From NCBI RefSeq assembly GCF_000719335.1, contig NZ_JOGB01000023.1:1-64000 (forward strand): a stretch of DNA of 64,000 bases, given 5' to 3'. This DNA is from Streptomyces sp. NRRL S-87. GTDB taxonomy: Bacteria; Actinomycetota; Actinomycetes; Streptomycetales; Streptomycetaceae. Position numbers and translations under genes: made by a program. Positions 39,046 through 47,733 of this stretch are shown here, piece after piece; the stretch's first letter is position 1, and every line of letters starts with the position of its first letter. The notes under the pieces were generated by a model that was not told the DNA's origin, ran no database searches, and saw only the letters and a list, made by a program, of their open reading frames with translations.

Positions 39046-39428
39046 CAGCGGTCCTCCTTCGCGGCGGCCGGGGTGGGCAGGAGCGCGGCGACCTGGGAGG
39101 GGACCAGGCCGACGGGGATCTTCAGGCGGATGGTGACGGTGCCCTGGCAGACGGAGCCGAGGACGACGGGGGCCCCGGCCCGGGTCTCGTCCAGGCGGGC
39201 GTTGTCGATCTCGCGGAGGAGGGCGGGCAGGACGGCGACGGCGGCGGGGTCGACGGTCAGGACGGCCGTGATCGTCGTGGGATCGACGGTGACGCTGACC
39301 TCGACGCCGTGGCGGGCCAGCCCGCGCACGTCCTCGGCGAGCGACCAGCCCTCGGCGAGGGTCTCGTGGAGGTCGGTGGCGATGCCGTTGGTGTTCAGGG
39401 GCAGGCTGCGGTGGGCCATGATGGTCAT
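39045..39428 (-). CDS. Small transfer-block protein
   Basis: 127 residues from ATG 39428; a second in-frame ATG lies 9 nt downstream and is also possible. Alternating strands (VEVSVTVDPTTITAVLTVDP, GTVTIRLKIPVGLV) suggest a beta-rich soluble fold. No family recognised. Confidence 0.7.
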   Translation of the reverse strand: MTIMAHRSLPLNTNGIATDLHETLAEGWSLAEDVRGLARHGVEVSVTVDPTTITAVLTVDPAAVAVLPALLREIDNARLDETRAGAPVVLGSVCQGTVTIRLKIPVGLVPSQVAALLPTPAAAKEDR

Positions 39429-39572
39429 GCGCGGATTCCTTCTTCCTGCTGTTGGTCGATTTGGGTTCGCGCAGAGACCCCCGGCGGGCGCTATCCGTCC
39501 GGGGGTCTCACGTGTGCGGGGTAGTGCTCGTGCGTCGGCGGAGGTGCGGTGCCGCACCTGCCGCGGGGCGGG

Positions 39573-40094
39573 TCAGCCGGCGTTACGGACCCGCTTGAAG
39601 CGGTTCAGGCCGGGCAGGGTCCTGAGGAGCTCGCGGACGGCGACGCGGACCAGGGCCCGGACCTCCTCGACGTCCTCCTCGGCCAGTTCCTCGGGGGTTC
39701 GGGCGGCGCGTACGGCGGCGGCCTGGTCACGCTCGGCCTGCTTGCGGTCCAGCCGCTCACTGAGGGCGGTGTTGGTGAGCATGCGGGCGCAGGCGATCAG
39801 CTGGTCGGCGCCGTCGAGGTAGCGGCCGGTGGCCGCGTTGGCCTCGCGGTCGTCGACGAGGACCAGGTGGATCATCGACTGCTGCAGGAGCTCCGCAGCC
39901 TTGGCCAGGTCGGAGGCGGCGGCCGCGGTGAGGTCCTGGCAGCCGGCGATGTCGGCGGCCTTGCGGCGGGCCTGGGCGTGCCGGGTGACCAGCCAGCGGA
40001 CCGTGTCGGGGGTGTCGGCGTCGGCGATGAGCGCGGCGGCCGAGCGGGACGCGGCCTCGGCCGCCTTCACGAAGTCGATGGTGACGGTGGTCAT
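39573..40094 (-). CDS. First gene of the leftward transfer operon
   Basis: 173 residues from ATG 40094 with a near-perfect AGGAGG ribosome site 6 nt upstream. Helical: FVKAAEAASRSAAALIADAD, LAKAAELLQQSMIHLVLVDD, VEEVRALVRVAVRELL. No family recognised. The ~590 bp upstream are the divergent control region shared with the GntR repressor gene. Confidence 0.78.
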   Translation of the reverse strand: MTTVTIDFVKAAEAASRSAAALIADADTPDTVRWLVTRHAQARRKAADIAGCQDLTAAAASDLAKAAELLQQSMIHLVLVDDREANAATGRYLDGADQLIACARMLTNTALSERLDRKQAERDQAAAVRAARTPEELAEEDVEEVRALVRVAVRELLRTLPGLNRFKRVRNAG

Positions 40095-40300
40095 CCGGGT
40101 CCTCCTGGGGTGAGGCGAGGTGGAGCACGGCGGCCGGCGCTTCGGTGGCCGGTCGCCTCGGCCGGGCGGCCACAGCCACGGCACCCGCCCGCGAGCGGGT
40201 GTCGGACTGGTAGCGGCCCGGACGGTCCCGGCGGTGAACAGCCGGGGCCGAGCGGGGCGATGCGCTCAAAGTCATGAATTGCGGTGCTTTTTTGCGCACT

Positions 40301-40317
40301 TCACCTGTGACAGGTGA
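40301..40317. promoter_or_regulatory. Inverted repeat in the divergent control region
   Basis: TCACCTG-N3-CAGGTGA, perfect 7-bp arms, ~210 bp upstream of the leftward operon start. Candidate operator; the bound protein is unknown. Confidence 0.45.
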
Positions 40318-40464
40318 TTCGCCGGCGCCCGGGCTGTGACCCCCCTCTGCGTAGGACCGGACCCGTGTCAGGTAGTCCGCGTGCCCTCCCGGATCTGGAC
40401 CGGGTCCCTGATGTCGAGTTGTTGCGCACAATCGGCTAGGCAATGAAGATCATCCAGTCGATAT

Positions 40465-40482
40465 GCATTGACTAGACAATGC
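40465..40482. promoter_or_regulatory. GntR-type operator, copy 1
   Basis: GCATTGACTAGACAATGC, with arms GCATTG/CAATGC. A half-degenerate third copy (CGGCTAGGCAATG) lies ~25 bp to its left. Confidence 0.7.
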
Positions 40483-40637
40483 CCTTGCGATGACGAAGAT
40501 GGCAGTCCTGTGACGCGGCGTCAAGCGCGGGGCACGACACGGGAGTTGCTGCGGAGGTCAGGATTGGGTGCCGCCGGTAGGCGTCCTTGCAGCTCAGAGG
40601 GGACGGCCAGTCAGTTCACGGCAGCGCCAAAAGATTT

Positions 40638-40655
40638 GCATTGACTAGACAATGC
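40638..40655. promoter_or_regulatory. GntR-type operator, copy 2, over the repressor promoter
   Basis: Same 18-mer as at 40465, with two further complementary bases on each side. Its TTGACT can serve as the -35 of the repressor gene, whose ATG is 28 bp downstream, so binding would repress it. Confidence 0.75.
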
Positions 40656-40682
40656 AACCCGGCAGGAGTACACATAGGGCCC

Positions 40683-41471
40683 ATGAAGTCCTCACCTGTG
40701 TACCAGCGGATCGCGGACGAGATCCGCAGGAAGATCACCGACGGCACGTACCAGCCCGGCGCGCAGGTCCCCACCGAGGCCGAGCTGATGGCTACGTTCG
40801 ACGTGAAGTCGCGAGCGACCGTGCGCCAGGGCCTGGCGCTGCTCGTTCACGAGGGCTTGATCGAGGCCCGGCGCCCCAAGGGGTACTTCGTGGTCGAGCA
40901 CCGGCTGCTCGTCTACCGGCCCCAGGCGGAGTTCCGGCGGAAGCCGCCGGAGGTGGACATCTTCACCAACCTCGTGGCGGAGGAGGACGGACGCGTCCCG
41001 AGCCAGGACATCGAGGTCTCGATCGTCCAGCCCACCAAGCTGGTCCAGGAGCGCCTCAAGCTCGACGACGGCCAGCTCGCCGCCGCCCGGCGCAGGGTCC
41101 GGCGCCTTGACGGGGTCGCCTACAACATCAACGACAGCCACGTCGCCCTCGACCTGGTCCAGGGCACCGAGTGGATGCACCCCGGCGACGTCCAGCGCGG
41201 CACTGACACCGTCCTCGCAGAGCTGATCGGCGGTGAGCTGGTGTACGGCTTCCACGAGCTGTACCTGCGGATGCCGACGCCGGCCGAGGCCCACCGGCTC
41301 AACCTGGGCGCCGGCGTTCCGGTCGCCGAGCACATCTCCACCTCGTACGACGCCACCGGCAATCCCGTCCAGGTCACCGTCAACATCGTCCCGGGCGACC
41401 GGCACGTCATCGTCTTCGAGACCAGCCGTGAGGGCACCGACCTGCCCCGCATCCCGTGGGGCAAGCCGTGA
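40683..41471 (+). CDS. GntR-family (HutC/UTRA) transfer repressor
   Basis: 262 residues. N-terminal winged helix (YQRIADEIRRKITDGTYQPG, then VPTEAELMATFDVKSRATVR) and a C-terminal UTRA ligand domain ending in HVIVFETSREG. In Streptomyces plasmids such KorSA/TraR-type GntR proteins keep the transfer genes silent until mating. Position beside the leftward operon and two identical operator sequences in front of it support the same role and autorepression. Start 40683 is chosen because upstream in-frame codons lack a start signal and overlap the operator. Confidence 0.9.
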   Translation: MKSSPVYQRIADEIRRKITDGTYQPGAQVPTEAELMATFDVKSRATVRQGLALLVHEGLIEARRPKGYFVVEHRLLVYRPQAEFRRKPPEVDIFTNLVAEEDGRVPSQDIEVSIVQPTKLVQERLKLDDGQLAAARRRVRRLDGVAYNINDSHVALDLVQGTEWMHPGDVQRGTDTVLAELIGGELVYGFHELYLRMPTPAEAHRLNLGAGVPVAEHISTSYDATGNPVQVTVNIVPGDRHVIVFETSREGTDLPRIPWGKP

Positions 41472-42070
41472 TCCTCGTCCGCGCCGAAGAGGCCGACCTC
41501 CCGCGCCTGATCAAGTTCCGTACCGACGCGGCGGCCTGGCTCGCTCAGCGCGGGTCCGATCAGTGGGCCAAGCCGTTCCCGGCCTCCCACATCCTCGACA
41601 GCATCCGGCGCGGGGAGGTCTACCTCGTCAGGCAGCACCTCGTCGGGGACGCGCTCGCCACCATCACGGTGGACAGGGACGCCGACCCCCAGCTGTGGAC
41701 CCCCGAGGAACGGCGCGCACCTGCCTTCTACGTCCACAAGTTGGCTGTCGACCGCACCGCGGCACCAGCCGGTCTGGGAACCCGCCTGCTGAACTGGGCG
41801 GGCGACTACGCCGCGCGGCACGGGGCCGACTGGCTCCGCCTCGACGCGTGGACCACCAACGACCGGCTGCACCGGTACTACCTCGACCACGGCTTCGCCC
41901 ATGTCCGAACCGCCACGGACCCGGGCGTCGTCTCCGGATGGGCGGCCCAGCGGTCCGCCGCCCTCCACGCCAGCCACGGTTTCATGCCTGCCTGGGTTCC
42001 TGCCGCAGGAGACGGCGAGGACTCAGCCCAGCGCTCACACTCGGCTGTACCTTCAAGGCCGGCGCGGTGA
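41468..42070 (+). CDS. GNAT-family N-acetyltransferase
   Basis: 200 residues from a GTG overlapping the repressor stop by 4 bp. The GNAT acetyl-CoA region is visible: FYVHKLAVDRTAAPAGLGTR followed by LLNWAGDYAA, then RLDAWTTNDRLHRYYLDHGF. The first half has the usual VRAEEADLPRLIKFRTDAAAW. The substrate is unknown. Translational coupling to the GntR gene is a common arrangement in streptomycetes. Confidence 0.88.
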   Translation: MILVRAEEADLPRLIKFRTDAAAWLAQRGSDQWAKPFPASHILDSIRRGEVYLVRQHLVGDALATITVDRDADPQLWTPEERRAPAFYVHKLAVDRTAAPAGLGTRLLNWAGDYAARHGADWLRLDAWTTNDRLHRYYLDHGFAHVRTATDPGVVSGWAAQRSAALHASHGFMPAWVPAAGDGEDSAQRSHSAVPSRPAR

Positions 42071-42266
42071 AGGTGCAGTACCCGCGCTGGCCCGTGCTCG
42101 TTCTTACCTCGCCGGTGGCGAGCACGGAGCAGGCATCAGAGGGCTGCCACGTCTCTCGCCGCGCACGCCGCCCTCTCGGCCGTCCGACACGCCGGATGGC
42201 CCAAATGTGGGTAACGGACGGCGCAGAGCAGGGTATCTTTCGATTCTCTCAACGTTGGAGGTGAAT

Positions 42267-42545
42267 GTGACGGTCACTCACGACCCCGGATCGGCCGTAG
42301 ACGCGCTGCTCCGTGAGCACGCGCCACTGCTTCCCCCCGAGGTCCGGGCTCCGCTCCGGCGTGCCGCCGGGCTCACCCAGCTCCAGGTCGCCACGGCCGT
42401 TGGCGTCCGCAAGCTCCAGGTACTGCGTTGGGAGCAGGGCGAGGCCGAACCGCGCCCGGGTGAAAAGCGGGCCGCATACAGCCGACTCCTGCAAGGCCTC
42501 GCCCGACAGCACCCCGACATCCTGGCGTCGACCGCGGTGCCCTAG
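42267..42545 (+). CDS. Small XRE-family regulator
   Basis: 92 residues from a GTG at 42267 with GGAGG 5 nt upstream. Helix-turn-helix LRRAAGLTQLQVATAVGV followed by RKLQVLRWEQGEAEPR, a Cro/C1-type domain occupying most of the protein. It may control the replication-like gene downstream (inference from position). Confidence 0.85.
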   Translation: MTVTHDPGSAVDALLREHAPLLPPEVRAPLRRAAGLTQLQVATAVGVRKLQVLRWEQGEAEPRPGEKRAAYSRLLQGLARQHPDILASTAVP

Positions 42546-42553
42546 AAACGCCT

Positions 42554-42585
42554 GAGGCCGCCCCTGCGCCAACAGGGACGGCCTC
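42554..42585 (+). terminator. Terminator after the XRE gene
   Basis: 13-bp stem with one mismatch (42554-42566 with 42573-42585), 6-nt loop, 8 bp after the stop. Confidence 0.75.
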
Positions 42586-42693
42586 GATACAGCAATCCGA
42601 CTCGCCGACCTACCACAGCCCGAGTCGTGTCCGGTGAGGTGACCTCGCCGGGGGTGATGCCCGTAGGCCCGCAGGCCCGCGTAGTCACCAGTA

Positions 42694-42737
42694 CCCCAGA
42701 ATAAGGGCCCCCTCCCCGGGAGGCCACCATTCTGGGG
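42694..42737. other. Stem-loop upstream of the replication-like gene
   Basis: CCCCAGAAT (42694-42702) pairs with ATTCTGGGG (42729-42737), with a GC-rich inner palindrome. ~200 bp upstream of the rep-like gene, so possibly a leader or antisense-control element. Confidence 0.5.
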
Positions 42738-42791
42738 CCCTGTCTGGTCACATTGCCGTCCACGGCTCCCCGATCAAGGGGAGATCTTTCC

Positions 42792-42950
42792 GTGCGCGAC
42801 CTGCGCGTTCGCCCTTCTGTAGCCCTCGTGCCGCAGCTGCGGCACCAAATCTTCAAGATCAATTTGGCAGGTGCGCTGCCCTTCGTGGGGCACCGCTGCC
42901 GTACCTGCACCGGCGGCGAGTCCACCGGGGCGGGGGTGTCCGATGAGTGA
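42792..42950 (+). CDS. Possible short leader peptide overlapping the rep-like start
   Basis: 52 codons from a GTG (AAGGGGAG upstream), ending CRTCTGGESTGAGVSDE and overlapping the next ATG by 8 bp. Codon bias is good only in its second half. It may be a small coupled gene that helps translate the weakly initiated rep-like gene. Confidence 0.4.
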   Translation: MRDLRVRPSVALVPQLRHQIFKINLAGALPFVGHRCRTCTGGESTGAGVSDE

Positions 42951-44697
42951 GACGCACGCCGCTGAACAGCTCGCCGAGCTGCACGGCCCGGATCACAACC
43001 CGTTCTACGGCACGTACGTCCGCGACTGGATCGCGCTGTGCGATGCCCTGCGGGACGCCGATGTTCGCGGGTACCTGATCCTGCGCTCCCTGGTGTTCGA
43101 GGGGAAGGGCGTCAAGAACCGCGTCCGCGTGCTGACCCTTGCCGAGCTGTGCCAGCTCATTCCCGGCCCGAACGGGAAGCCGTCGAGCCTTAGCCGGATC
43201 CGAGAGCTGCTGCGGTGCCTGTCGGCGGTCGGGCTGATCACCACCCCGGCGGGCGGTCCGGTCACTACGTCCTCCGGTGGGAAGGCACAGGGCCGACCCC
43301 TGCGCATCAAGATCCACGACCAACCTGCGACCGACTTCACGCCGCTGTGGCCCAACACCGAGGAGAAGCTGGCGTCCATCCGGCCGAAGGCCCAGCGGGC
43401 CGCTCTCGAAGCGGCGGAGCGGGACGCCTCCCGGGCTGCTGTGAAGGCGGCTGGTCAGAATTCCGACCAGCCGGACGCTGGTCGGAATTCTGACCAGCCT
43501 GGTTGGAATTCCGACCACGGTGGTCAGGATTCCGACCAGGACTGTGGTGATGACCTGGGAGAACGGGCCGGACAGTCCTGTTCTTGTGCTTCTGCTTCTT
43601 CGACTGCTGAACAACCGGGGGGGTCGGCCGGAGGCCACAGTGCGGGTGGTTTTGCGCGTGCGGGTGCGCGCGAGGGCGCGGCGTCTGGAAGTCCGACCGC
43701 TGCGGGCGGCTCCGCCGCCGACTCCTCGCAGTCAGCAGCATCAGAGCCGGGGGGCGGGGCTGGCGCGGCGGCGGCGAAGCCGAAGCGGGCAGCGAAGAGT
43801 CCCCTTCAGGTCTCGGAGCTGAGGCCGGTTGCCGGCGAGGACGAGGTGTACGCGATGCTCGACGCCCTTGGGGTGCTCAGCTCCCCGGCCGCCCGCATCT
43901 CCACCCTGCGCCGCGCGGTGCGGGAGTTCCTCGGCCACTATGCGGACGCCCGCACCGGCCCGTTCGCGATGTACCCGCGCCGCCCGGAGCATGCTGCGCT
44001 CCGTCTGAGCCTCGGGTGGCACCAGGCCGGGGGCCCTCTCCGTTCCAGCGCCGGCTACACGGGCGGGGATCGGATCGCCCGGCCGGTCGGCTACCTTGCC
44101 ACGCTGTTCACCACGCATGAGTGCGAGCACCCAAACTGCGAGGCCGGGGTGTTCCTCGACACCCGCCAGGAGTGCAACACCTGCCAGTACCGGGCAGCGG
44201 AGCGCTTCCAGCAGGCTGAAGCCGCGAAGTTCGCCGAGCAGCAGGCTCGTGCTCAGGCTGAGGCAGAGATTGTGGCCCGGCAGCAGGCCGACGAGCGGGA
44301 GCAGGCGCACGGGGAAGCCCTTGAGGAGAACGCGCGCCGGATAGTACGAGAGGCCGCCGCGGCGGCGGAGGCGGAGGAAACCGCCCGTCTCCGCGCCGAG
44401 TTCGCTGAACAGCTCGCCGCGCTGAACGTAGCCGAGCCCCGGCCCGTCGTGCCTTCCCCGCTCTACCCCGCCCACGACGCAGACCCTGCCGGCCCGGAGG
44501 CAGACCTCCCGAACGAGGAGGACCCGTTCGCCCCCGACCACTTTGAGGACGGACCCGTGCCCGAGGCCCCCGTGCTGGAGGACTCCGTCCATGTCCAGGA
44601 GCAGTCGGTGGACACTTCGGACCCGTGGTCGGTGTCGAGCCCGAACGCCCTGTACACGGCAGCGAAGGCGGCCATGGCTTCCCGGGCGCCGTTCTAA
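42943..44697 (+). CDS. Putative plasmid replication protein with internal iterons
   Basis: 584 residues from ATG 42943. The N-terminal ~130 residues form a winged-helix DNA-binding domain (YGTYVRDWIALCDALRDADV ... LTLAELCQLIPGPNGKPSSL ... ELLRCLSAVGLITTP). A Gln/Asp/Ser-rich linker is encoded by four near-palindromic 20-bp repeats (43451-43539). A second ordered part follows at ~290-390, then a cysteine pair cluster (CEHPNCEAG ... CNTCQYRAAE), a long coiled coil (~415-490) and an acidic tail. Iterons lying within the initiator gene are known from Streptomyces linear plasmids such as pSLA2. No helicase or polymerase motif is seen, so it would act as an origin-binding initiator. The replication role is an inference. 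Confidence 0.75.
   Translation: MSETHAAEQLAELHGPDHNPFYGTYVRDWIALCDALRDADVRGYLILRSLVFEGKGVKNRVRVLTLAELCQLIPGPNGKPSSLSRIRELLRCLSAVGLITTPAGGPVTTSSGGKAQGRPLRIKIHDQPATDFTPLWPNTEEKLASIRPKAQRAALEAAERDASRAAVKAAGQNSDQPDAGRNSDQPGWNSDHGGQDSDQDCGDDLGERAGQSCSCASASSTAEQPGGSAGGHSAGGFARAGAREGAASGSPTAAGGSAADSSQSAASEPGGGAGAAAAKPKRAAKSPLQVSELRPVAGEDEVYAMLDALGVLSSPAARISTLRRAVREFLGHYADARTGPFAMYPRRPEHAALRLSLGWHQAGGPLRSSAGYTGGDRIARPVGYLATLFTTHECEHPNCEAGVFLDTRQECNTCQYRAAERFQQAEAAKFAEQQARAQAEAEIVARQQADEREQAHGEALEENARRIVREAAAAAEAEETARLRAEFAEQLAALNVAEPRPVVPSPLYPAHDADPAGPEADLPNEEDPFAPDHFEDGPVPEAPVLEDSVHVQEQSVDTSDPWSVSSPNALYTAAKAAMASRAPF
43451..43539. repeat. Four iteron-like repeats (candidate replication origin)
   Basis: Copies at 43451-43470, 43478-43497, 43499-43518 and 43520-43539. 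Consensus CTGGTCGGAATTCCGACCAG, a 20-bp palindrome; the last three are spaced by exactly 21 bp, about two helical turns. They encode the repeated residues NSDQP. Confidence 0.8.
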
Positions 44698-44700
44698 ACG

Positions 44701-44722
44701 GCCACCGGGGTTCGCCCCGGGG
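44701..44722 (+). terminator. Short hairpin after the rep-like gene
   Basis: CCGGGG-TTCG-CCCCGG, starting 8 bp past the stop. The stem is short but very GC-rich with a stable tetraloop. Confidence 0.6.
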
Positions 44723-44988
44723 TGCCGTCGACTCGAGCGGGACGGCCATGGACCAGCCTGCCGACCCGAAGCCCGCAGTCGCCCTGTCTGCCGAGGCTAG
44801 GGACGGAGCTGCTGGACTCCGGGGGCCGGCCCCGATGGACGTGCTGTCCGAGGGGGCCGCCCTCCACGGCATGCGAGCCGCACCGGCCCGCCGGCCTCGA
44901 GTAGCCGGCCCCGCCCGTCCGCCGGTGCCCCGTCCCTCCTGGTGACGGGGCACCGCCCCCAACCCGCCCCAACCCGCCCCACCGGCCC

Positions 44989-45547
44989 AGGGGATAACTC
45001 GTCCAAGCGCCCCCCACCCTCCACCAGGGGGAGCGGGCCTTGTCGGCCCCCTCCCCCTGGTGACACCCCGAAGGACGGCGCCGCGGCGAGGCTCGCGACG
45101 TAGGTGCAGCGTCACCGGGCTTTCGTGCCGACTGGGGGACCGGTCGGCACCGGGCTGGGCCTGGGACCGCTGGGCCGCGGGGTGGGGGCGGAGCGCGGCC
45201 ACGGGGCGACCTGCGGTCGCGCTTGGACGAATTATCCCCCTAGGGGATTGAAGGACGCGCGCCCGAAGGCGCGCGGAAGGGGCGCCGGTGGGTGGGGCGG
45301 GGCCCGTAGCCTGCGCCGCCCCGCGTCCTCGCCCCGTACGGGGCTCGGCAGGCCCCGCCCCACCCACCGGCACTGCATCTCCTCCGTGCACCCCCGACCC
45401 CCCGTCGGCAGGTGCGGGTTCGTGGGCAGGAACGAAGGACGCGCTTCGCGCGGCGACAGAAGAAGCTGCGCGCGTCCGGGGCCGCCCGGCCCGGCTCGGC
45501 CTGGAGGCTCTCGCGTGCGCCCTCAGTGGTCGCTGAGGGCGCACGCG
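44989..45547. other. Structured non-coding region next to rep
   Basis: No gene is supported in 44730-45630. It contains an inverted repeat, AGGGGATAACTCGTCCAAG at 44989-45007 against 45222-45241 reversed (20 of 22 match over the full element); a 17-bp stem with one mismatch (45023-45039/45045-45061); a perfect 21-bp stem (45284-45304/45351-45371) with a smaller palindrome in its loop; and a perfect 15-bp stem (45512-45526/45533-45547). Candidate single-strand initiation, clt-type transfer site or replication termination region; function unknown. Confidence 0.65.
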
Positions 45548-45639
45548 GGCCCCGACGGTCAGGAATTGCGTGAATGGGCTGAACGGGGCTCAGGGGGTCC
45601 TCTGGGGCCTCGCGTTGGCGGGGGTGCGGGGTAGCCCGT

Positions 45640-46078
45640 GACCAGCAGCTCTTCTACCTGATGAGCCGCGGCATGACCGTGTTCGAGGCCATGGCGGCGG
45701 TCGTGCGCCGACTTCGGCGAGCCGGGAAGGAACTGCAGGTGGAGGCGCGCCCTTCAACTGCCACATGTCAACCCGGTCCGTCTGACCGGCTCCGTCGGCG
45801 AACTGCTGATCACCCACGGTCCGCGCACGACTCCCACCGTCAAGGGGTGGTCCGCGCGGACCGCACTTGCGGGGCTCACCCCGCGGTCCCGCTCGGTGTT
45901 CAGCAACTGGGTGGCGGACGTCCTCGCGACTCACGCTCCCGCTGTTCCGGCTTCCTGGGGCGCCGGCCCCGGCGGCGGGCGGCCCCATTCACGTGGCATC
46001 GCGAGAAGCGATGCGCACACCTGGGGGGGTGCCGCTCACCCGGCCTGCCCGAGTTGGGGGCTCCCGCCCGCGCCCTGA
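45640..46078 (+). pseudogene. Broken gene, two coding fragments in different frames
   Basis: 45640 to ~45735 reads DQQLFYLMSRGMTVFEAMAA with good bias; from ~45750 another frame reads VNPVRLTGSVGELLITHGPR ... SVFSNWVADVLATHAPAV, also with good bias. There is no start in front and the two do not join without a frameshift. Probably a decayed gene; family not recognised. Confidence 0.35.
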
Positions 46079-46256
46079 CGGGCCGCTGTGGGACCTCGCG
46101 GGCCTCCGGTAGTCCGGATTCCGTGCAGACGCGCCACCGCATCAAGCCGAGTCAACTGGGGTCAGCCTGGATTCCGAAGGTAGACCGGTACGCGCGCTGC
46201 TTGGACGCGGGGTTCATCCACCCCAACACCTTTGATCCTTAAGCCCCCACCCGCGC

Positions 46257-46321
46257 TGCAACCCACAGAAAGAAAGGAGAACTGGGGATGCAACCCTCAC
46301 AAAGAAAGGAGGAGTTGGGCA
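46257..46321 (+). repeat. Tandem 32/33-bp duplication of a ribosome-site segment
   Basis: Copies 46257-46288 and 46289-46321, each TGCAACCC..CA..AAGAAAGGAG followed ~10 nt later by an ATG. The duplicated segment looks like a translation start; no convincing protein follows either ATG. Confidence 0.65.
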
Positions 46322-46441
46322 TGTGCCAGCGATTCGCTGGTACGGTTCGGAGAGCCACCGCCGGACCTCATCGGGCTGGACACCTTCAAGGTCCGACAGT
46401 GGCTCCCCCCGTCTCGTCAGTTCCTCGGGAAAGGAAACGAC

Positions 46442-46684
46442 ATGTCGAACGCTACCGTGACCACCCCTCGCCGTCCGGGCCGCATCCCCGTGCTCCACCG
46501 GATCCTGGCTGTCGTGGTCGTCGTGCTCGTTGCCCTCGTCGCGGCACTCTTCACTGGAATCATCGTCTCGACCCTCGGCGAAACGATGCTCGCATCCGTT
46601 TGCGCTGGCGGAGGCGCTTTCATCGCAACCGGAGGATTCGGCATGGCGATCGCCACCTACTTGACCCCCGCCGCCTCGTCCTGA
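46442..46684 (+). CDS. Small membrane protein
   Basis: 80 residues from ATG 46442 (AAAGGAAA 5 nt upstream). A basic N-terminus (MSNATVTTPRRPGRIPVLHR) leads into a long hydrophobic helix (ILAVVVVVLVALVAALFTGI) and a second apolar segment (FIATGGFGMAIATYLTPA). No family recognised. Alone on its strand segment. Confidence 0.7.
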   Translation: MSNATVTTPRRPGRIPVLHRILAVVVVVLVALVAALFTGIIVSTLGETMLASVCAGGGAFIATGGFGMAIATYLTPAASS

Positions 46685-46776
46685 CCCTGGCGTGGCCGCC
46701 AAGGGCGCCCGCCACCCTGCCGGTGGAGGGCCTCAAGGCCCGTTGTCGTTGCTGTCTGTGCGGAAGGATCTGCGGC

Positions 46777-47417
46777 ATGAATCAAGACATGGTCACCGCA
46801 GCCATGGGCGCCGCAGGAGCTGTCGTGGGGGTGCGGCGGTCACTGGGGTCTTTACCGTGCGCTCTGCCCGGCGTCAGGCGGCAGCCGCTGTCCGGGCTGG
46901 TCTCGCCCAGGCAGCTGGCACCTACCTTGGCCCCCTCGACACAGCACGTCGCATGGCACAGCGGGAGGCGTATGCGCGGCTCCTGACAGCTGCCCATGAC
47001 TACCAGAAAGCAGCACAGTCGGTGCTGTGGATGTCCACAGTGATGGATGCCGGCAGGGTGTTCGAACAGGATGGGGCCGAGCTGATGGCCGCCGAAAGGT
47101 TCGCGGAGTACCGCCGACGCATCACGGCAGTCAACGACGAGGGACTCGTCCGGGCCGCCGCTCAACAGGTGGAGCTTGAGGGGCCGGCCGAGGTCGGGGA
47201 GGCTGCGAGGCGGGTGCAGAAGGCTGCCACCGACCTCGCCCGGGTGCTGGTACTCGCGGGGCTTTCGGACCCGGGCGAAGACATCCCGCCTAACCCACAG
47301 CGCTCCGAGACGCTGCATGAAGCGCTACTTACCGAAGTTGAGCAGTTCACGCACACAGCGCGCGATTACTTGAACCGCCGGGACCACCCTGCCGGCGAGG
47401 AGCCAGCCGGGCGGTGA
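46777..47417 (+). pseudogene. Frameshifted gene for a membrane-anchored helical protein
   Basis: The start is clear: GGAAGGAT then ATG at 46777, MNQDMVTAAMGAAGAVVG, an N-terminal membrane anchor. At about 46828-46836 (run GTGGGGGTGCGGCGG) the coding frame changes by one base, after which AAVTGVFTVRSARRQAAAAV ... continues to 47417 with strong bias. Inserting one base restores a ~213-residue protein. The 47734 gene product has the same build (hydrophobic start, basic turn, long helical region with VQLEGPDNVAEIAEKIQ against VELEGPAEVGEAARRVQ), so this is a paralogue. A sequencing error cannot be excluded. Confidence 0.75.
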
Positions 47418-47423
47418 GCGCAG

Positions 47424-47660
47424 GTGTGGGCGTTCGAGATCAAGGCCCACGCGCCGCACTGCCGCGTGCTGTTCACCGTGTACGAGATGAAGCGGCTCGG
47501 CCGCGACGCCGCTGAACTCACCGGGCGGGCCGCCCGCTCGCGCCACATCGTCCGCGCGGCCCGCATCAGGCCCGTCAGCCGTCCCCCACGGAGATCCCGC
47601 GCCCGCAACGGGCGCGGTCTCCAGCGAGCAAGCAGAGCCAGAGTCGGGCAGCCGAGGTGA
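47424..47660 (+). CDS. Possible small protein downstream of the frameshifted gene
   Basis: 78 codons from a GTG 6 bp after the previous stop. The first ~55 codons have strong third-position bias (VWAFEIKAHAPHCRVLFTVY, EMKRLGRDAAELTGRAARS); the rest is Arg-rich. No family recognised; could be a remnant. Confidence 0.4.
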   Translation: MWAFEIKAHAPHCRVLFTVYEMKRLGRDAAELTGRAARSRHIVRAARIRPVSRPPRRSRARNGRGLQRASRARVGQPR

Positions 47661-47733
47661 TTGTCGTAACGGCGGGGCGACGTTCGGCCCGAAACCCCTC
47701 CGCAGGCACACCGTTCGGCACCATCCTGGGCCC

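Noticed and set aside
43451-43539. CRISPR-like array reading of the repeats in the rep-like gene
   Set aside because: Units are palindromic, 20-21 bp, without unique spacers, and lie inside a coding region; no cas genes are present.
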